Assembly (NCBI GenBank): GCA_964500205.1
Contig: CAZCNS010000001.1
Coordinates: 62,001 to 126,000, forward strand
DNA from: UBA10329 sp964500205
GTDB taxonomy: Bacteria; Bacteroidota; Bacteroidia; UBA10329
Reading direction: 5' to 3'
DNA: 64,000 nt
Part shown: positions 27,701 to 36,283 of the stretch, piece after piece
How positions within the stretch are numbered: the stretch's first letter is position 1
Layout of the letters: each line of letters opens with the position of its first letter
Notes under the pieces: model-generated
Database searches by the model: none
Told to the model about the DNA's origin: nothing
What the model saw: the letters and a program-made list of their open reading frames with translations, nothing else
Made by a program: the position numbers and the translations under genes

Positions 27701-30700
27701 ACAACATCGAGTTCATCCAGTTCTGGATGATGGACCCCTACGTTTATGACAGTCAGAACGAGCACCAGGGCGGTGATCTGTACTTCAACCTCGGCAACAT
27801 CTCTGAGGATATCCTGCGCGATGGCCGAAAAGCTTTTGAGAACGGACTGCCCACCCCGAACAACCCCAATCCGGTGGACACTACGGCCTGGGGTCTCGTA
27901 CCGGCCACGCAGAACATCATCAACGTTTTCGACAACGACCCTGAATCACGCCCATTTCAGGACATCGGTATGGATGGTCTGAATGACGACCAGGAGCGGG
28001 AGTTTTTTGATGAGGCCTATATTCAGCGGCTCAACGACCTTGTCAACGGTGGAGCACTCTCGCCCGCAGCCCGCGACAAGCTCTTGGAAGACCCATCCAA
28101 CGATAACTTCCAATATTACCGGAGCGATGAACTGGACAATCAACAGGCATCGGTTCTGGAACGATATAGAGCATTCAACGGACTTGAGAACAACTCACCT
28201 ACGGCTGCACAGTCCGGTACTTCATTTCAAGCATCGAACACTACCCTTCCCGATGTGGAGGACATCAACCGCGACAACACGGTATCGGAGGCTGAAAACT
28301 ATTTCCAGTACAAGGTCAGCCTGCGCAGGGAGGATTTTCAAGTGGGGCAGAACTACATCACAGACATCATCCCCGGCCAAGGTCAACTGCCCAACGGACA
28401 GGCCATTGACGTGAACTGGTACCAGTTCCGCATCCCGGTGCGCACCCCAGACCGGGTGGTGGGCAACATCCAGGACTGGCGGTCGATCCGTTTCCTGCGG
28501 ATGTTCTTCAAAAACTTCGAGGACAGCGTGATCTGCCGTTTCGGCCGCTTGGAACTGGTACGGGGCGAATGGAGACGCTACGAATTCCCACTGCAGGAAC
28601 CAGGTGAATATGTGCCCGATGACGGCACGGCAGGCGGCATCTTCGACATATCGGTGGTGAACATCGAGGAGAACGGCAGCAAGGAACCGGTCAACTACGT
28701 GCTGCCACCGGGCATCGACCGCCAGCAGACGCCCAACAGCAGCACATCGCTGCGCCAGCTCAACGAACAGGCCCTACTGCTGAAGGCCTGCGACCTGGCC
28801 GATGGAGATGCACGGGCCGCGTTCAAAAACGTGCCGCTGGACGTGCGCTCATATAAACGCCTCAAGATGTTCATCCATGCCGAGGCCATCGACCCGGAAA
28901 TCCTTAACGATGGAGACATTGAGGTGTTCCTGCGTTTCGGTACGGACTTCGACCAGAATTACTACGAGTATGTAGTGCCCGCCATCGTCACACAACCGGG
29001 TGTTTACAATGCCAGCTCGAACCCCGACAGGTTCGCAGTGTGGCCGCTGCTCAACAACGTGGACGTGGCCTTCGAGGAGCTGATCGGAACCAAGACCCAG
29101 CGTAACCGTGAGCTGATCAGCGACCCGATGGTGAGCCTCAACCAGCGGTATGTGATCCCGCACGGCCCGCGCAACAGCATCGTGGTGAAGGGCAACCCGA
29201 ACCTCGGCAACGTGAAGAGCATCATGATCGGGGTGCGCAACCCGAAGAAACGCGGGCCGAACGATGGCGATGACGGACTGGCGAAATGTGTGGAGGTGTG
29301 GGCGAATGAGCTGCGCCTCACCGACTTCGACAACAAAGGCGGATGGGCAGCCACCTCACAGGCCAACATCAAACTGGCCGATTTCGCCACCATCACAGCC
29401 GCGATGAACTACACCAAGTTCGGATTCGGTGCATTCGACAGCAAGCCCAGCGACCGTTACAGGGAGAGCACCCTGAACTATGACCTGGCCACCACCATGG
29501 CACTGGGCATGTTCCTACCGAGCAAATGGGCTGTGAATGTGCCACTGTATCTCAGCTACTCCGAGACTTTTGCAAGGCCAGAATTCAACCCGCTGGACCC
29601 CGATGTGAGCATGAATGCTACACTCGCCAGCTTCGAGGGGCAGCCCAATGCGGAGGACAGACGGGACTCGCTGCGGAGGGTCACCGAGACGTACATCAAG
29701 AGGCGGAGCATGAATTTTACTGATGTGCGTAAACAACGTACAGGTAAAGGTGCGCCCCTGCCCATAGACATCTCCAACTTCTCGTTCAACTACGCCTACA
29801 ACCAACAGTACGAGCGAAGCACCTACTACGAACAGAATCAGACCAGAATGTACCGTGGAGGGCTTAACTACGACTACCGCCCGCAGGTGAACAACGTACG
29901 CCCATTTGCGAAGCTGAAACTCACCAACAAGGTCATAGACCAGATCAAGGAGAACAAGGACAACCGCTTCAAGGAACAGAAACAGGTTGTGGACAGCCTC
30001 AAACGGGTAAAGGCAACGGGTGCAGTGGTCAAAGAGGAAGAAGAACGGCTCGCCCTTTATCAGAAGAGGAAGGATAATTTCCAAAAATGGTCGCGCAACT
30101 TCCTCAAGTCACCGTGGCTCAAACCAGTGAAGGATTTCAACTTCAACTACCTTCCGGGAAGCATCGGATTCCGCACCGACATGGACCGCAGGTATCAGGA
30201 GCAACTGCTGCGCAACACCACCGACTACGCGGACATACTCATAGAACCCACCTTCCAGAAATCGTTCATTTGGAACAGGGAATATCATTTGAAATATGAC
30301 CTGACGCAGGCCATCAAGATTCAGTACGATGCCTTCAACTTCGGGCGGGTGGATGAGCCTGATGGCCGTGTGGACCGCAGATTCGACAACTGGAGCTCGA
30401 TGCGCGACAGCATCTGGTCCAACGTGCTGCGAGGCGGGCGTACCACGCAGTACAACCACTCCACCACGGTGAACTGGACGCTGCCCATCAACAAGATACC
30501 GTGGTTCAGTTGGGTCACCTCCACTGCCGCCTACACCGGCAACTACTCTTGGAACACGGCACCACTTCAGCGCAACCCAGAAACGGGCGCGTTCGAGCAG
30601 GCATCGTTCGGCAACACGATCCAGAACTCACAGAACTGGCAGGTGAATGCCAACATGAACTTCACCCAGTTGTACAACAAGATCCCTTTCCTGAAAAAGA

Positions 30701-32226
30701 TAAACCAGAAGTCACGGGCACGTGGACGACCGCAGCAGAAACCTCAACCGCCCAAAGGAGGTGAACAGGACAGCACCGAGAAAAAGCAGGGGCCATCTGG
30801 TCTGGAAGTGCTCAAGGCCATTGGCGAGCAGGTGGCTTCGGTGGTGATGATGGTGAAATCGGCCAACATCACCTACTCGGAGACCAACGGCACATCGCTA
30901 CCGGGTTACCGACCTCGGACGAACTATTTCGGAATCGACAACAGCATGGACAATCAGGCCGGGTTCGTGCCCTTCCTGTTCGGCTGGCAGAGCCGCATGT
31001 TCGATGACCTGGAGACGGGCTACGACATCCGCACCGAGGCCATTCGCGGGCGGTGGATTACAGACGACCCCCTGCAGAACATGCCGCTCACGCAGTCGCG
31101 CAGCAGCTCGCTCAATGCGAGGGCAACGGTCGAACCCATCAAAGGCTTCCGAATTGATGTGACCGCTACCAGGACATTCACAGAGAGCGTGAGCGAGTTC
31201 TTCCGGTGGGATCCTGACGTGAACGCCCCACAAAGCTTCAATCAGGTGGTGATGGGCAATTTCAGCATGAGCTACCTTACACTGGGAACATCGTTCGCGG
31301 GCATCAGGGAGGACAACTCCTCGCCAGTTTTCGATGACTTCAAGGCGAACCGGTCCATCATCTCACAACGCTTGGCACTTGAATATCCTGATGTGCTTTT
31401 ACCTGAAGGCGAGTACTATGAAGGCTACGGTGAGAAGCAGCCCGATGTGCTAATACCGGCATTTCTGGCGGCCTATGGCATTCATGATGCCCAAAGCATA
31501 GACCTCAACCCTTTCCCCAAGATACCGATGCCCAACTGGAGGGTGATGTATGACGGGCTGGGCAAGATTCCGTTCGTCAAGAAGTTCGCCAAGAACCTCA
31601 CCTTCAGCCATGGCTACCGCAGCACGTACAGCGTGAGCAGCTTTACCACCAACCTGCTCTTTCAAGGAGTGGAGACCAGTCCGGATGTGCCACTGGCCCG
31701 AGACAGTGCCGGCAACTTCATTCCGCGGCTGCAGATCGGTACCATCACCATCTCTGAGCAGTTCAGCCCGCTGTTCAGCCTCGACTTCAACTTCGTGAAC
31801 TCGATGTTGGCCAAGCTGGAGATCAAGACCAGCCGCATGCTGTCGTTCAACCTGGCCAACAACCAGCTGACAGAGGTGCTGAGTGAGGAGTACATCATCG
31901 GTGCGGGTTACACTTTCCGCAACGTGAAGTTCCCGATCAAATTCGGCAAGAACCAGAAGCGCATCATGAGCGACCTGAACCTGCGTCTGGACTTCAGCAT
32001 CCGCGACACGCGCACCATCATCCGCAGGATGGAGGAAGGACTGGACCAGCCCACTGCAGGACAGAACCTCATCAGCATCAAGCTGAATGCGGACTATGTC
32101 ATCTCCGAACGGATTAACATACGCCTATACTATGACGGCACAGTCAACAGACCAGTGGTGTCCTCAGCATTCCCCACCGAGAACCACGCAGCGGGCATCA
32201 GCCTCAGATTCACTTTGGCGCAATGA
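24706..32226 (+). CDS. sprA: T9SS outer-membrane translocon protein SprA (Sov)
   Basis: At 2,506 residues it matches the size of SprA, the very large 36-strand outer-membrane barrel that forms the T9SS export pore. The start at 24706 gives a plausible signal peptide (MPRFLQNLLVVIAVATFLSASVV). Characteristic parts include the N-terminal YNRNPSY-like and TIFGGNTVDIRPQGSAEL segments (about 140-170), the repeated NYNTEATFDFENQMKLEY, a long soluble region around residues 800-1450 with IAYVDDFEGSVNFIDL, and a C-terminal barrel ending in SLRFTLA. A charged stretch rich in Lys/Gln lies near residues 2000-2035. It should export the CTD-tagged proteins encoded elsewhere in the window. It sits between ruvA and gcvH as in flavobacteria. 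Confidence 0.95.
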   Translation: MPRFLQNLLVVIAVATFLSASVVTDASIADRWGLRMDLEKFAVDTPPEEDPLPYPIPETYDPTPMGQDNPLYLSKPSNVESNIEYDPESGEYYITETMGDRLNYRNPSYMSFDEYQEYNATQSLRDYWREKAGQDAEMKRKPLIPQLNINSKLFETIFGGNTVDIRPQGSAELRFGINVSKIDNPALPENQKTNTTFDFDQNIQMNVTGKIGEKMQLGVNYNTEATFDFENQMKLEYRGNEDEIIQLIEAGNVSLPLSGSLIQGSQNLFGVKTALKFGRLTVTGIFSQQKSQTNTVETQGGAQITPFEVRADQYEPNRHFFLNQFFRDNYDEWLSELPLIRSPVMVNRIEVWVTSVNFNDDSRNIVAFMDLGELPGNTFNNTLVGPAQGATAGVPNNNANSLYNTMYTTYQTARTVSQVTSTLAPLANPPINFINSQDYEPLELATRLNENEYRIHPQLGYISLNRELQPHEVLAVAYQYTYAGQVYQVGEFSTDGVSGEQALYVKMLKSTVTNPKLPMWDLMMKNVYNIGAYQLSREDFRLDVIYDNVESGTRTNYITEGAIASQILLRTMGMDKLNNNNDPSPDGFFDFVEGVTISSQTGRIYMPKIEPFGQHLEDQFDMPAETDIAKKYVYKQLYDSTLQVARFYPELNRFLLAGTYKSSGGAVISLGGMNIPEGSVTVTAGGATLIENQDYTVDYVLGRVTIINESLLNSNTPIRATSESNSLFSIQQKTLSGVHLDYVVSKDFALGATVLNMMERPLTQKVNIGDEPINNTIWGVDGTYRTESRLLTKLVDKIPLINTKAPSSIAVQGEFAHLIPGNAPAISRGGIAYVDDFEGSVNFIDLKQFQSWVHASTPQGQTSAGMFPEGTLSNNLGFGMNRARTNWYILDPLFYRNNALTPDHLTVEDRSNHYTRGVLEQEIFPNRESMLQGQQTNLPVFDVAYYPYEKGPYNYDVDGLTSDGQRVAAGLEQDGRLKDPESRWGGIMRPINTPDFEQNNIEFIQFWMMDPYVYDSQNEHQGGDLYFNLGNISEDILRDGRKAFENGLPTPNNPNPVDTTAWGLVPATQNIINVFDNDPESRPFQDIGMDGLNDDQEREFFDEAYIQRLNDLVNGGALSPAARDKLLEDPSNDNFQYYRSDELDNQQASVLERYRAFNGLENNSPTAAQSGTSFQASNTTLPDVEDINRDNTVSEAENYFQYKVSLRREDFQVGQNYITDIIPGQGQLPNGQAIDVNWYQFRIPVRTPDRVVGNIQDWRSIRFLRMFFKNFEDSVICRFGRLELVRGEWRRYEFPLQEPGEYVPDDGTAGGIFDISVVNIEENGSKEPVNYVLPPGIDRQQTPNSSTSLRQLNEQALLLKACDLADGDARAAFKNVPLDVRSYKRLKMFIHAEAIDPEILNDGDIEVFLRFGTDFDQNYYEYVVPAIVTQPGVYNASSNPDRFAVWPLLNNVDVAFEELIGTKTQRNRELISDPMVSLNQRYVIPHGPRNSIVVKGNPNLGNVKSIMIGVRNPKKRGPNDGDDGLAKCVEVWANELRLTDFDNKGGWAATSQANIKLADFATITAAMNYTKFGFGAFDSKPSDRYRESTLNYDLATTMALGMFLPSKWAVNVPLYLSYSETFARPEFNPLDPDVSMNATLASFEGQPNAEDRRDSLRRVTETYIKRRSMNFTDVRKQRTGKGAPLPIDISNFSFNYAYNQQYERSTYYEQNQTRMYRGGLNYDYRPQVNNVRPFAKLKLTNKVIDQIKENKDNRFKEQKQVVDSLKRVKATGAVVKEEEERLALYQKRKDNFQKWSRNFLKSPWLKPVKDFNFNYLPGSIGFRTDMDRRYQEQLLRNTTDYADILIEPTFQKSFIWNREYHLKYDLTQAIKIQYDAFNFGRVDEPDGRVDRRFDNWSSMRDSIWSNVLRGGRTTQYNHSTTVNWTLPINKIPWFSWVTSTAAYTGNYSWNTAPLQRNPETGAFEQASFGNTIQNSQNWQVNANMNFTQLYNKIPFLKKINQKSRARGRPQQKPQPPKGGEQDSTEKKQGPSGLEVLKAIGEQVASVVMMVKSANITYSETNGTSLPGYRPRTNYFGIDNSMDNQAGFVPFLFGWQSRMFDDLETGYDIRTEAIRGRWITDDPLQNMPLTQSRSSSLNARATVEPIKGFRIDVTATRTFTESVSEFFRWDPDVNAPQSFNQVVMGNFSMSYLTLGTSFAGIREDNSSPVFDDFKANRSIISQRLALEYPDVLLPEGEYYEGYGEKQPDVLIPAFLAAYGIHDAQSIDLNPFPKIPMPNWRVMYDGLGKIPFVKKFAKNLTFSHGYRSTYSVSSFTTNLLFQGVETSPDVPLARDSAGNFIPRLQIGTITISEQFSPLFSLDFNFVNSMLAKLEIKTSRMLSFNLANNQLTEVLSEEYIIGAGYTFRNVKFPIKFGKNQKRIMSDLNLRLDFSIRDTRTIIRRMEEGLDQPTAGQNLISIKLNADYVISERINIRLYYDGTVNRPVVSSAFPTENHAAGISLRFTLAQ

Positions 32227-32299
32227 AATAATCCGACCGATTGGCTAAAAGCCTATTTTCGCAGCCAAGCAACCGACCCACCTTCTCCACAACACCGAC

Positions 32300-32677
32300 A
32301 TGAATATTCCAGCAGACCTCCGTTACACCAAAGAACACGAATGGGTGAAGCTTGAAGGCGACACCGCCATCATCGGAATAACCGATTATGCCCAAGGCGA
32401 ACTTGGTGACATCGTGTATGTAGAAGTAGAGACCGTGGGCGAGACCCTTGAACCTGACGAGGTGTTCGGTACTGTAGAAGCGGTGAAGACCGTGTCTGAC
32501 CTGTTCATGCCATTGGCAGGCGAGGTGCTCGAATTCAACGAGGAGTTGGAAAGTGACCCCGAAGCTGTGAACAATGACCCTTACGGTAAGGGTTGGATGA
32601 TCAAGGTGAAAGTGAGCGATCCGACTCAGTTCAACTCGCTGCTCTCTGCTGAGGACTACGCGGCCCTCATAGGTTAA
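32300..32677 (+). CDS. gcvH: Glycine cleavage system H protein
   Basis: The 125-residue product opens with NIPADLRYTKEHEWVKLEGD and carries the lipoyl-lysine site Lys63 in VEAVKTVSDL. GcvH shuttles the aminomethyl group between the P, T and L proteins of glycine cleavage. Length and motif placement are standard. It follows sprA after 73 bases and precedes the VanZ-like gene by 10 bases. Confidence 0.96.
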   Translation: MNIPADLRYTKEHEWVKLEGDTAIIGITDYAQGELGDIVYVEVETVGETLEPDEVFGTVEAVKTVSDLFMPLAGEVLEFNEELESDPEAVNNDPYGKGWMIKVKVSDPTQFNSLLSAEDYAALIG

Positions 32678-32687
32678 GCCCCGCCCC

Positions 32688-33041
32688 ATGCGGGCCCTGC
32701 ACTTCATACCTGCACTGCTGTGGACGGTTGTCATCTTTTGGCTACTGACCAAGGAGGCGGAAGGTTTCCCCACCCTATGGTGGCTCAAGTTCTCTCATTC
32801 GGACAAGGTGGTGCACGCGGGCCTATTCGGATTCGGGGGAATGCTTTTGTCGTTGGCCGTTGGCAGTCGCAGATGGGGTTGGACAGTAGTGATGGCTTGG
32901 GCCATGGCAGTGGGAGTGGCCACGGAATATCTACAGTATTGCTGCGTGGACAGTAGAACTGGGGAGCTGGTTGACCTCTTGGCTGATTTGGCAGGCGCAC
33001 TGGTTTCAATGATTGTCGTGCAACTGTGGAACGCTCGCTGA
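32688..33041 (+). CDS. VanZ-like membrane protein
   Basis: A 117-residue protein with about four transmembrane segments. Conserved VanZ-family features are visible: HSDKVVHAGLFGF in the second segment and the acidic loop SRTGELVDLLADLAGAL near the end, preceded by ATEYLQYC. The start lies 10 bases after gcvH, so it is likely in the same transcript. VanZ proteins are linked to low-level glycopeptide resistance, but most family members have no tested role, and none can be assigned here. Confidence 0.8.
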   Translation: MRALHFIPALLWTVVIFWLLTKEAEGFPTLWWLKFSHSDKVVHAGLFGFGGMLLSLAVGSRRWGWTVVMAWAMAVGVATEYLQYCCVDSRTGELVDLLADLAGALVSMIVVQLWNAR

Positions 33042-33073
33042 ACACCTCGCACCCGTCACCTGTTGAATTGGGG

Positions 33074-33081
33074 TAAGTTTG
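33074..33081 (+). promoter_or_regulatory. Putative -7 box directly before the DAHP synthase start
   Basis: TAAGTTTG fits TAnnTTTG and ends 8 bases before the ATG at 33090, so the transcript would begin almost at the start codon. No TTG was found at the -33 position. The box overlaps the coding part of the longer TTG-start alternative (33063), which argues against that start. Confidence 0.4.
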
Positions 33082-33089
33082 CAACAGCC

Positions 33090-34199
33090 ATGTCACCCAA
33101 CCCCACAGACCTGATACAGCCAGCCTCCGTTCTGACCAAATACGATGCATGGCCGCTTGCAGCCCAAAAAAGGCCGCTGCTCATAGCCGGTCCGTGCAGC
33201 GCAGAGACAGAGGCCCAAGTGATGCAGACCGCGAGCGACCTGAAGGCCATCGGAGCAGACATATTCCGAGCGGGCATCTGGAAGCCCCGCACCCGTCCGG
33301 GAAGTTTCGAGGGCATAGGAAGTGAGGGTCTTCTTTGGTTGAACCGCGTGCAGCGCGAACTCGGACTGCCAGTAGCGGTCGAAGTTGCCAAGGCCCGCCA
33401 TGTGGAGGAGGCGCTCGCGGCTGGCATCGACATCCTGTGGATCGGAGCACGCACCACTGCCAATCCTTTTGCGGTGCAGGAAGTGGCCGATGCACTGGCG
33501 GGTGTTGAGGTCCCAGTGCTGGTAAAAAACCCTGTGAATCCCGATGTGGCGCTGTGGATCGGGGCCGTGGAAAGGGTTGCCGCCAGCGGCATCTCACGCA
33601 TCGGGGCAGTGCATCGGGGTGTCTCGCAATACAGCCACAGCATTTACCGCAACCGTCCGGAATGGCAGATGGCCATCGAATTCCGCAAGGCCATGCCTGA
33701 CCTGTTGCTTATCAACGACCCAAGTCACATTGCGGGAAACCGCGACCTCATTCAGTCGGTGGCTCAGATGGCCCTCGACCTCAAGTTCGATGGACTGATG
33801 GTGGAGACACATATCACCCCCGATGAGGCTTGGAGCGACAGTAAACAACAGGTTACTCCCGTGCAGTTGTTCAACATCATGCGCAACCTGGTGGTGCGCG
33901 ATGAGATGCCCGAAGGTGTTGAACTCAAAAGTGTTGAGGATTTCCGTACTGCCATCAACGAGATAGACGACCAGTTGCTGGAGATGCTCAGTTACCGGAT
34001 GAAGGTGGTGAACGATATCGCCCAGTTCAAGAAGCAGCACAACATGACCATCTTTCAGGAAGGAAGATGGAACCAGCTGATGGACCGCCACTTGAGCAAG
34101 TCTGACGGCACTGGACTCAGCGAGGAATTCATCATACAGCTCTTCCGCGCCATCCACCAAGAGAGCATCAACAAGCAGACGGGGATATTGAATTCGTGA
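33090..34199 (+). CDS. Bifunctional 3-deoxy-7-phosphoheptulonate synthase / chorismate mutase
   Basis: The N-terminal part (about 25-265) is a KDO8P-type DAHP synthase: LLIAGPCSAET, FRAGIWKPRTRPGSFEG, VLVKNPVNPD, HRGVSQY and MVETHI are all present. The C-terminal part (about 275-365) is an AroQ-type chorismate mutase helix bundle (FRTAINEIDDQLLEMLSYRM). The enzyme starts the shikimate pathway by joining phosphoenolpyruvate and erythrose 4-phosphate, and converts chorismate to prephenate for Phe and Tyr; this fusion is usual in Bacteroidota, where the mutase domain also helps feedback control. The start at 33090 (MSPNPTDL) is chosen over TTG 33063 because of the -7 box. Confidence 0.93.
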   Translation: MSPNPTDLIQPASVLTKYDAWPLAAQKRPLLIAGPCSAETEAQVMQTASDLKAIGADIFRAGIWKPRTRPGSFEGIGSEGLLWLNRVQRELGLPVAVEVAKARHVEEALAAGIDILWIGARTTANPFAVQEVADALAGVEVPVLVKNPVNPDVALWIGAVERVAASGISRIGAVHRGVSQYSHSIYRNRPEWQMAIEFRKAMPDLLLINDPSHIAGNRDLIQSVAQMALDLKFDGLMVETHITPDEAWSDSKQQVTPVQLFNIMRNLVVRDEMPEGVELKSVEDFRTAINEIDDQLLEMLSYRMKVVNDIAQFKKQHNMTIFQEGRWNQLMDRHLSKSDGTGLSEEFIIQLFRAIHQESINKQTGILNS

Positions 34200-34268
34200 T
34201 CGAGTAGCTATTTTCGTGAAACATTTCCGCATTTCAAAAAGACGAATTCACCTTCCGAACCATCCACC

Positions 34269-35591
34269 GTGCGCTATATTCTTCTACTCACCGCTCTTCT
34301 TCCGTTGATTGCAAATGCCCAGCAGACGGCCTCTGAGCGCGTTGGCTGGAGTGAATCACAGCGCGGAGGCGGTGAAACCAGTTCAGTGGAGGTCTATAAC
34401 ATGGGATGGCAGCCGCTTGTGGACTCACTCATCAACTATTTCATGCTGGGCGGATGTGTGGATGTGACCAATATCCAATACACGGGCCATCCGCAGGCAT
34501 TGGGGCTGCTGATTGACACCACAGAATCCATGGGCTTGGAATATGGGGTGATACTGACCACCGGGCTCTCGACCATCGCTATCGGTCCGAATCAGTCGGC
34601 CAATGCTGGGGCCAACTTGGGTCTGCCGGGCGATTCTGTCATGACCTACATTCTTGGAATCCCGACTTTTGATGCCTGCATCATCGAGTTCGACTTCATC
34701 CCTGCGGGCGACACCATATTCGTGGCCGATTTCGTTTTTGGGTCTGATGAATACCCAGAGTATGTGAACAGCCAGTTCAACGATGCCTTCGCCTTCTTCG
34801 TGGATGGCCCGACCGTAGATGGCCCCGTCAATGTTGCCTGGATACCGGGCACAAACACTCACATCGCCATCAACTCCGTCAATCATCTCCAGAACTCAGA
34901 ATTCTATGTGGACAATACTGATGGCCAACTTATTCAGTACGATGGCTACACCGCGCCCATCTATCTCGAATATCCCGTGATAGCGGGCGAGACCTATCAT
35001 CTCAGGATAGTGATCGTAGATGCGGGTGACGCTATCTACGACTCAGGGGTCATCATCCGCTCGCAAAGCTTCTGTGCCGACTCTTGGTTCCAGTCCTCAG
35101 AGTTCATGGCCGAACTGCAGCCCGATGGCATGACCGTGCAGTTTCACAACATCTCGCAGCGGGCCGAGGATTTCGTGTGGGATTTCGGTGATGGCAACAC
35201 AAGCACGGAGATCAGCCCCACCCACACCTATGCCCTGCCAGATGACTACATGGTCACGCTCACGGCCTCCAACGGTTGTTTTGACACCACCTCCACACAG
35301 CTTGTTCAAGCGCAGCTTGTAACTGATATGGAAGAACTGATGCCAGCTGCTGAATGGGGCATCCACGGCAGCAATGCTTTGGGACAGATGCGTTTCACCT
35401 ACATGGCCGACCGCAATACTGATGTGACCCTCTCCCTCTTCGACATGAGCGGAAGATTGATGTTCGAGAAGGGCTTCGGCCGGTCCGTGCGCATCAGCGA
35501 GACACTTGACCTAAGCGCACTGCCACAGGGAATCTATGTGGCACGGGTGCAGGCAGGAGGCGTTGTGGAGGCGAAGCGGGTGGTGAGGTGA
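34269..35591 (+). CDS. Choice-of-anchor L / PKD T9SS cargo protein
   Basis: The GTG at 34269 gives a signal peptide (MRYILLLTALLPLIANAQ). Residues about 50-275 form a choice-of-anchor L domain (LGLLIDTTESMGLEYGVILTTG ... DFVFGSDEYPEYV ... FAFFVDGP ... IVDAGDAIYDSGVII). A PKD domain follows (about 295-345; VWDFGDGNTSTEISPTHTY). The last 75 residues are a T9SS sorting domain (LSLFDMSGRLMFE ... LPQGIYVARV ... KRVVR). It should be exported through SprA; the function of the anchor-L domain is unknown. Confidence 0.85.
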   Translation: MRYILLLTALLPLIANAQQTASERVGWSESQRGGGETSSVEVYNMGWQPLVDSLINYFMLGGCVDVTNIQYTGHPQALGLLIDTTESMGLEYGVILTTGLSTIAIGPNQSANAGANLGLPGDSVMTYILGIPTFDACIIEFDFIPAGDTIFVADFVFGSDEYPEYVNSQFNDAFAFFVDGPTVDGPVNVAWIPGTNTHIAINSVNHLQNSEFYVDNTDGQLIQYDGYTAPIYLEYPVIAGETYHLRIVIVDAGDAIYDSGVIIRSQSFCADSWFQSSEFMAELQPDGMTVQFHNISQRAEDFVWDFGDGNTSTEISPTHTYALPDDYMVTLTASNGCFDTTSTQLVQAQLVTDMEELMPAAEWGIHGSNALGQMRFTYMADRNTDVTLSLFDMSGRLMFEKGFGRSVRISETLDLSALPQGIYVARVQAGGVVEAKRVVR

Positions 35592-35634
35592 CAGGGCCGC
35601 AGACCGATCACTTGTCCAAAAACCTTGACGGCAC

Positions 35635-35988
35635 TCATCGTACAGCCTCAATCCTGTCCGCATACACGGTCACGAGCTTATGGGTCTCTGACAAGTGAAG
35701 CACATCGTTCCAACAAGAACTGATGATGCGATGAAAGGCCGTCATGCTCATGTTGCCGAGCCGAATGTGAATGACCCTCGGAGGCGGGGATGAGAGGAGA
35801 ACTCGATTCGAGAAATCGCTATCCTTGGAGATGATGGTCAAGCTATTCTCTCGGGCAGCAGCCCAAATGTCACCGTCAGAACTACGAATGTCAATACTGG
35901 CCTGATAGACATAATCCTCTGTGTTCCAGACGCTGAAATAGCGTGGCAGATTCACGTCAATCAGGTAGCGGGGCATGTCACGCGGCAA
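35635..35988 (-). CDS. DUF5615 PIN-like protein (putative toxin)
   Basis: A 117-residue DUF5615 (Mut7-C-like PIN) protein. Family acidic residues are visible in YLIDVNLP near the N-terminus and in IISKDSDF near residue 55, followed by PPRVIHIRLGN. PIN-like folds are usually RNases. The start overlaps the end of the DUF433 gene by 11 bases, the usual arrangement for this pair, which is viewed as a toxin-antitoxin-like module. Activity has not been shown for most members; the toxin role is an inference from context. Confidence 0.8.
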   Translation of the reverse strand: MPRDMPRYLIDVNLPRYFSVWNTEDYVYQASIDIRSSDGDIWAAARENSLTIISKDSDFSNRVLLSSPPPRVIHIRLGNMSMTAFHRIISSCWNDVLHLSETHKLVTVYADRIEAVR

Positions 35989-36217
35989 GGTTTCGGATGG
36001 AGTAGCTGTTGCCCATCAGAGAGACGGCAAACTGCCTGCAGGCCTCCAGATCCTCCTTTTCCAACATCGGGTACTGATGTAGAATCTCTTCCTCGGAAGT
36101 TCCTGCCATCAGAAACTCCACGATGGTCTGCACAGTGATGCGCATGCCCCGGATGACGGGCTTGCCATTACAGATACTGTCATCCACAGTTATCCTGCTG
36201 TTAAGTCCTTTGCTCAT
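35978..36217 (-). CDS. DUF433 protein (putative antitoxin)
   Basis: A 79-residue DUF433 protein with the typical core ITVDDSICNGKPVIRGMRITV, followed by EEEILHQYPMLEKEDLEACRQFA, a winged-helix-like DNA-binding fold. It is the upstream partner of the overlapping DUF5615 gene and probably neutralises it and controls the promoter. It lies 66 bases downstream of truB. Confidence 0.85.
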   Translation of the reverse strand: MSKGLNSRITVDDSICNGKPVIRGMRITVQTIVEFLMAGTSEEEILHQYPMLEKEDLEACRQFAVSLMGNSYSIRNLAA

Positions 36218-36283
36218 ACTGCCGTCTTTTGCTTGGTAAAGGTAACTCCGCCCATGAAAAACGGTCCATTGACGGAAAGCTGT

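Noticed and set aside
32688..33041. Glycopeptide-resistance determinant
   Set aside because: The protein is only VanZ-like; there are no vanHAX genes, and such proteins are common in species without resistance.
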